Origin: Nostoc sp. TH1S01
GTDB lineage: Bacteria; Cyanobacteriota; Cyanobacteriia; Cyanobacteriales; Nostocaceae
Direction: 5' to 3'
Assembly: GCA_018993265.1 (NCBI GenBank)
Contig: JAGKSW010000038.1
Location: forward strand, 16,804-80,803
Length of the DNA stretch: 64,000 nt
A model generated the notes under the pieces. That model ran no database searches, had not been told where the DNA came from, and worked only from the letters and a program-made list of their open reading frames with translations. Shown here in pieces: positions 60,601 to 64,000 of this stretch; position 1 is the first letter of the stretch, and each line of letters opens with the position of its first letter. The translations under genes were made by a program, and so were the position numbers.

Positions 60601-61724
60601 TGGCTTTGGTTGATATCCCGGAAAATTTGCTGCAACTAGCGCACTCAGATTTTATGCTGCACAGTTTTCCCTACGCCAGCAAGGGGATAGAACAAGATAT
60701 TATTTGTCAGTTACTCATTCCGCCGAAATATCGGGAATCACGGTTAAATAATCAAGTTAATGGTCAAAAAAATACTGGTAATCCTTGGCATTGGCAATCA
60801 GCTTTTCCTGATGTAGACAAAATGCAGTGGCAAAGTTTGGGATTAGATAAATTTGATTTACCGCGAGCCGGAGAGCCTGATATTGGCGTGCGGACTCGGT
60901 TACAGCAACGGTTAGAAAGTTACGTTTTAGGACAAGCTGCTCTCGAAGCTGCCTTGGCTTTAAAGTTAATTTTGCAACATCAGGAAAACTTCACCCTAGA
61001 ATTAGCTGACCAACGCTGGATACTGCAACGGCGAGACTTAGAAAATCAAGTGTTTGTCCCCTTTGTGCGCCGACTGAACCGGGAATTGAATAAATTGCTA
61101 GTCGCACGGGGTATCCCGACAGAAGCAATTAATCAAGCCGTTTTGACTGGTGGAGTCGCATCTTTAGGAGTTGTTTATCATTGGCTACGGCAAAAACTCC
61201 CCAATGCCAAGATTATTCAAGATGCGTATTTGGGAGAAAATGGCGCACCGAATTGCAGCCGAGTTGCGTTAGGTTTGGCGATGTTACCCTTGCATTCCCA
61301 GATTTTAGAAGCACCAAGACAACAGTACACAGATTATTTTCTGTTTACAGAATTGCTGCGCCTACTGCCAGAGCGGAGTTTATCATTTAACGAAGTGCTT
61401 CAGTTGTTTGAGGGACGAGGAATTAATACAAGTATTTGTCAGCAGAGATTATTGGCATTTTTAGAAGGAGAATTACCAGCAGGGTTAATTCCATCACCAC
61501 CAGAGTCAGCATGGCTAACCCAGAATTCATCTCAGAATTTAGATTATCAGGCGATCGCAGCTGCACCATTGTTTGAAAAACAAGGAAATCTCAGCTATCG
61601 TCCCAACTCTCAGCAATTGTCCGCCTTGCGTCGCTATTTAGCCGCCGTCAAAGCCAGCACCCAGCAATCTTTAGAGGAACCATACACGGTTAACTTTGTT
61701 AAGGGAGTGGTGAGTAGGGAGTAG
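57624..61724 (+). CDS. Large protein with C-terminal actin/Hsp70-like ATPase domain, unknown function
   Basis: The 1366-residue frame starts with GTG. Residues 1-290 are helical with a likely coiled coil near 115-160 (LTALLQERSTLMQEIRQLEQKRLQ). Residues 295 to about 745 are Pro/Thr/Ser/Glu-rich and probably disordered. From about 754 a domain of the actin/Hsp70 superfamily begins: LGIDLGTTGISAALL (phosphate 1), NIGATASEMALVDI (phosphate 2) and TGGVASLGVV (adenosine loop). It ends in a helical region. The plan resembles cyanobacterial proteins of unknown role, possibly cytoskeletal or cell-division linked. No signal peptide. The neighbours give no hint. Confidence 0.85.
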   Translation: MTSRADEIQKLIADIDNLLTNNGKRLPKLLSGQAPEAREVLERVRNFLVNLQATENLHGNIPQPTGQVQHSPLLAKFAEQVNQPSSVELYQSESGENSGLSSQLKTELATLIQPLQAELTALLQERSTLMQEIRQLEQKRLQNYSLSQQLANQEQIIGEFLQVLMSRLVPTVAPHINSTAAYDFHAASPSHHNSIEFTSAASLPSLESSAQLERLSQFAKDLDQRLLSLDGTVNVVFEALQRNINTYHESLSQALARMHSTGLQGEQLLVSFLNNWTQQLQQHINNIPAAGAVKETLPAPRSPFPTPAETATVETIQPVVITNTEAANPPLELPQPEVELASDVAANDLDAMLLELTGSISPATDAAAPLKLEGLEDLETLADDSPAPLTAPTLLPTLEAATPPPEISGMFSDLSPPTLELNDEVDQLYASLFHVSSVTQLSVAPTPTEPTPDTSANIPDTTPPAEPETSITTVPEDISNLNPSDTPTAPLFEENADLPESIFTQSDAGLLETNNSLPQNTATHSPQFIDLSSDFQQKLFFEEEPDFSNTTLSYSHTIRENIPVQPEHTDTITSLSELFADASSEENLWPGLSPSEIALTLDEPSNDVAVASEAEAQENVSDRYIAASPQENLLAPEVMQSGNIPDISLNEEQLQQLNQDLANFDELLNYQSTDIYSLADTEQPPNVTFSNSQTLDHTPNVAFSRPAVPPVAPISSPQTDVDLNFSPANEKKKEDTSGSSSPTQIELTVDVHNSVWYLGIDLGTTGISAALLNRSQSVVYPIYWSAENIPGATSFQHSFRLPAEVYLPNASVSQGSSNVKSSQCSAQLKPYLQIAVPYKSEEQKWEPVLQFNEFSAGPLIWVVRSLSKLLLTLKSDRQSTTQGLIAMAVGINQPTFHTIMSKIAGVICTCSASWSEQYRFNVREALLTSKIVQHPQQVFFVEEAIASLISLFDKSDSQLIQVSDRTGLRPVETTEPLLGNTLVINIGATASEMALVDIPENLLQLAHSDFMLHSFPYASKGIEQDIICQLLIPPKYRESRLNNQVNGQKNTGNPWHWQSAFPDVDKMQWQSLGLDKFDLPRAGEPDIGVRTRLQQRLESYVLGQAALEAALALKLILQHQENFTLELADQRWILQRRDLENQVFVPFVRRLNRELNKLLVARGIPTEAINQAVLTGGVASLGVVYHWLRQKLPNAKIIQDAYLGENGAPNCSRVALGLAMLPLHSQILEAPRQQYTDYFLFTELLRLLPERSLSFNEVLQLFEGRGINTSICQQRLLAFLEGELPAGLIPSPPESAWLTQNSSQNLDYQAIAAAPLFEKQGNLSYRPNSQQLSALRRYLAAVKASTQQSLEEPYTVNFVKGVVSRE
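59812..59821 (+). other. A10 run inside the actin-like gene, before its ATPase domain
   Basis: Ten A are read in frame as GAA AAA AAA AAG (ANEKKKED) at about residue 730. Loss or gain of one A gives a stop within about 20 codons, before the ATPase domain. Confidence 0.85.
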
Positions 61725-61743
61725 AGAGTGGGGAAGAGAAATA

Positions 61744-61776
61744 AGATCCCCGACTTTTTAAAAAAGTTGGGGATCT
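61744..61776 (+). terminator. Hairpin terminator after the actin-like gene
   Basis: AGATCCCCGACTTTTT and AAAAAGTTGGGGATCT pair, with one G-T, about 20 bases past the stop codon. The tight arms resemble the hairpin at 33448. Confidence 0.75.
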
Positions 61777-61810
61777 GCGCTTACTAATTAACGTGGTGTG
61801 CAACTTTCTC

Positions 61811-61906
61811 TCAAACCTAACCCCCAACCCCCTTCCCTACGAGGGTAGGGGGGCAAGATTCAAAGCCTCTCTCCGCTTCGGGGAGAGGTTTGGAGAGGGG
61901 TTTTAA
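61811..61906. repeat. Dispersed repeat, CCTAACCCCCAACCCCCTTCC type
   Basis: CCCCCAACCCCCTTCCC followed by CCTCTCTCCGCTTCGGGGAGAGG, which forms its own hairpin. It lies between the convergent actin-like and TPR-CHAT genes. Confidence 0.65.
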
Positions 61907-61925
61907 GAAGAAGTCGCACATCGCG

Positions 61926-64000
61926 TTAATTATTCAACGCAGTCCAATTACCAGAAGGAACAAACGCCGCCCAAAATCGCGGTTCGCTATACTGTTGGCT
62001 ATTGAGTAAATCCAACTGTGCAGAACGTAACGCTTCATGTCTTCCTTTCCCCGCTTGCAAATTCTGGTAATACTTCACCATCAATTCCTTAGTCGCCTCA
62101 TCATCCACTTTCCACAAACTCAAAACTTGAGTTTGCGAACCAGCAATTACCAAAGCCCGACGTAAACCATACACCCCATCGCCAACTTTGATATCACCAT
62201 TACCAGTGTCGCAAGCCGACAACACAACTAATTGATTAGAACGCAAATCTAAACCAGCCACCTCCAAAGCCGTCAACACACCATCATCATTCCCGGCTTT
62301 GACTTGATTGCGTTTATTTGCACCAGCCAACCCCAACCCAGAACGCAACAACGGATTTTCTACTTCTATCACTTCTTTTGGACGTGGTGTTAATTCTAAA
62401 TCTGGTGAGGCTTTGAGATTTTGTTCTACATCGGTAATAAAGAAACCGTGAGTCGCCAAGTGTAAAATCGTCGGACTTTGTAATTGTTTAACAGCCGTTT
62501 CTGTTGCATCTTTACCTAACAATATTTTGGCATTAGGTAAAACCTTTTTAATTGCTGCGGCTTCATCTTTAGTATTCTCTAATGGTAGGAATTCCAAAGT
62601 CGCCAACTCACCAGAACGGCGATTTTGGGAACCGCGCACACCAGATGGTTTTGCAGAGGCTATAGTTTGGGTTTGATTGTTGTAGTCAACATCTGCCAGC
62701 ACTACAGGCGCAGAAACGTTGTTAACATTTGATTGTAACCGCAACAAATCCCTTCCACTGGTGAGGTAAGAAAAAGCATAATTTTGAATAAGAAATTTAT
62801 CTTGCTCATCCTTTAATGCCTCAAAGGGAATTAACGTTAATTGCCCATCGGGAGAAATTAAAATATGATTCGCATCACCCAATAAAGGACGAATGGGTGC
62901 GATTAATTTCTCATCTAAAGTGCGGGCGAGTTTTTTAAATGTTCTGCCTGTGGCTAACGCTGCACGAAAATCAATGGCTAACTTATCAATTTCTGCGGCT
63001 TCACCTAAATCAACCCACTTAGGTTCACCAGAAGAACGCAACACCGCCGCTGCATAACGCGGTTTACCCCATTTTTCGGCATTTGTTTTGGCTTTGGCGT
63101 TGAATGGTTCATACTGCACAATCTCTACCAAAGCTGCATCTTGGGGTATTTTTGCTTGAATTGCTGCTAATTCTACTGGTTGGGTTTGCTGACGGAATTC
63201 GGCACTTTTAGTACTAATTGCTGCTTCTAGTTTTTCTTTTTCGGCTTCGAGTTGTTCTAGTTGAGCTTTCGGGTTAGTAATTTGTTTTGCTGACTGGGAG
63301 AAGACTAAGGCTGAGAGTTGCTGCTGTACTTGCAGCCATTGAGAAAATAATTGTTGAGTTTCTGAGTTTTTGTCGAGTTGAGCGCGTAATATTTGTATAT
63401 TGTCAGCTACGGCATCTAACACTAAACCTTTGCGACGGAGTACAGTGGCTAAAGCCAGAGATGCGGCGGTTGGATTTTTGCGGGCTTCTTGTAGGGATAG
63501 GGAAATGGAAAAATCAGTTGTTCCTCTAAAAGTTACTATATAGTCCTGTTTTCGTCGTTCTGAGCCGACAGCAAAAATCAAATTGAGATTTTGTGTTTGA
63601 ACTTCTAACCCACGGCGTAAAAAATCAGTAGCGCGAGTGATATTACCCTGTGCGTGATACAGAATAGCCAAATTATTCAAGCTCATGGCGACTGAGGGAT
63701 GAACATTCCCCAGCACCTTTTCTAAGATAGCCAGGGAGCGGAGATACAATGGTTCCGCTTGTCGATAATTCCCCTGTGCGCGATACAGACCAGCCAAATT
63801 ATTCAAGCTTTGGGCGACTGAGGGATGTTCTTTCCCCAGCACCTTTTCGAAGATAGCCAGGGAGCGGAGATACAATGGTTCCGCTTGTCGATAATTCCCC
63901 TGTGCTTCATACAGTCCAGCCAAATTATTTAAGCTTTGGGCGACTGAGGGATGTTCTTTCCCCAGCACCTTCTCTCGTATAGCCAGGGAGCGGAGATACA
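61926..64000 (-). CDS. TPR-CHAT protein, C-terminal part, cut by window edge
   Basis: The reverse frame stays open to the window end, so the ORF start at 63968 (GTG inside a repeat) is not real. The beginning has 42-residue TPR units (KEHPSVAQSLNNLAGLYEAQGNYRQAEPLYLRSLAI), nearly identical at DNA level (126-base period). A middle helical region precedes a C-terminal CHAT domain (about 300 residues) with the caspase-like His in LHLATHGFF and Cys in VVLSACDTGNGD, followed by VGDGVYGLRRALVIAGSQTQVLSLWKVDDEAT. CHAT proteases are activated by partner signals in stress or defence. The TPR part should bind the partner. Confidence 0.9.
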   Translation of the reverse strand, partial: YLRSLAIREKVLGKEHPSVAQSLNNLAGLYEAQGNYRQAEPLYLRSLAIFEKVLGKEHPSVAQSLNNLAGLYRAQGNYRQAEPLYLRSLAILEKVLGNVHPSVAMSLNNLAILYHAQGNITRATDFLRRGLEVQTQNLNLIFAVGSERRKQDYIVTFRGTTDFSISLSLQEARKNPTAASLALATVLRRKGLVLDAVADNIQILRAQLDKNSETQQLFSQWLQVQQQLSALVFSQSAKQITNPKAQLEQLEAEKEKLEAAISTKSAEFRQQTQPVELAAIQAKIPQDAALVEIVQYEPFNAKAKTNAEKWGKPRYAAAVLRSSGEPKWVDLGEAAEIDKLAIDFRAALATGRTFKKLARTLDEKLIAPIRPLLGDANHILISPDGQLTLIPFEALKDEQDKFLIQNYAFSYLTSGRDLLRLQSNVNNVSAPVVLADVDYNNQTQTIASAKPSGVRGSQNRRSGELATLEFLPLENTKDEAAAIKKVLPNAKILLGKDATETAVKQLQSPTILHLATHGFFITDVEQNLKASPDLELTPRPKEVIEVENPLLRSGLGLAGANKRNQVKAGNDDGVLTALEVAGLDLRSNQLVVLSACDTGNGDIKVGDGVYGLRRALVIAGSQTQVLSLWKVDDEATKELMVKYYQNLQAGKGRHEALRSAQLDLLNSQQYSEPRFWAAFVPSGNWTALNN
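63660..64000 (-). repeat. 126-bp tandem TPR-coding repeats
   Basis: Near-identical 126-base units in the TPR-CHAT gene share GGCGACTGAGGGATG and CAATGGTTCCGCTTGTCGAT words. They continue out of the window. Confidence 0.9.

Overview
The window is chromosomal DNA from a filamentous, probably heterocyst-forming cyanobacterium of the Nostoc/Anabaena type. Several things point there: many HIP1 octamers (GCGATCGC), a psaK photosystem I gene, the cyanobacterial alkane pair (acyl-ACP reductase plus aldehyde-deformylating oxygenase), the cyanobacterial form of glutamate-cysteine ligase, and tracts of heptameric short tandem repeats (STRR) typical of this group. I saw no phage, transposase, rRNA or CRISPR array. 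The assignment rests on recognition of families, not on a database search.

Layout. 1-11.8 kb: the start of a P-type IIA cation ATPase (cut at its phosphorylation motif), a beta-propeller/transglutaminase protein, an unknown 460-aa protein, a RecB/Cas4-like nuclease, a phosphoglucomutase/phosphomannomutase, small membrane proteins, a Uma2 nuclease, a single-domain response regulator with a structured leader, and an agmatinase-type ureohydrolase. 11.8-22 kb: small unknown proteins, a methyltransferase-HIT fusion lacking the catalytic His, a lipoprotein, SufE, a tRNA with anticodon CAT, a LysM-M23 cell-wall peptidase, TrmL and GshA. 23-28 kb: a terminal oxidase operon (two DUF2231 membrane proteins, then subunits II, I and III) whose subunit II has lost the CuA ligands, so it is probably a quinol oxidase. 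28-33 kb: CPA2 antiporter with Usp domains, a DUF1400 protein, an HtrA protease and TspO. 33.5-39.6 kb: a 1377-aa RTX protein with two C-type lectin domains, divergent from an HTH/NB-ARC STAND gene split at a run of ten A. 39.7-47.8 kb: CAP lipoprotein, PsaK, TrpF, then FolE, an SDR, AccA, AAR and ADO on one strand (alkane and fatty-acid metabolism), and a lone sugar ABC permease. 48-54 kb: an RppA/RppB-like two-component system with an OB-fold secreted protein and a lone efflux adaptor. 54-64 kb: a CobT-like protein, DUF2232 membrane protein, Crp-type regulator, a 1366-aa protein with a C-terminal actin/Hsp70 ATPase fold, and the C-terminal part of a TPR-CHAT protein cut by the window edge.

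Most genes are housekeeping or stress related. The items that most deserve a second look are the A10 frameshift in the STAND gene (and a second in-frame A10 in the actin-like gene at a domain border), the HIT domain without its nucleophile, the hairpin plus occluded ribosome-binding site ahead of the response regulator, and an 11-nt Yfr1-type motif (or its complement) in the long leader of the M23 peptidase gene.
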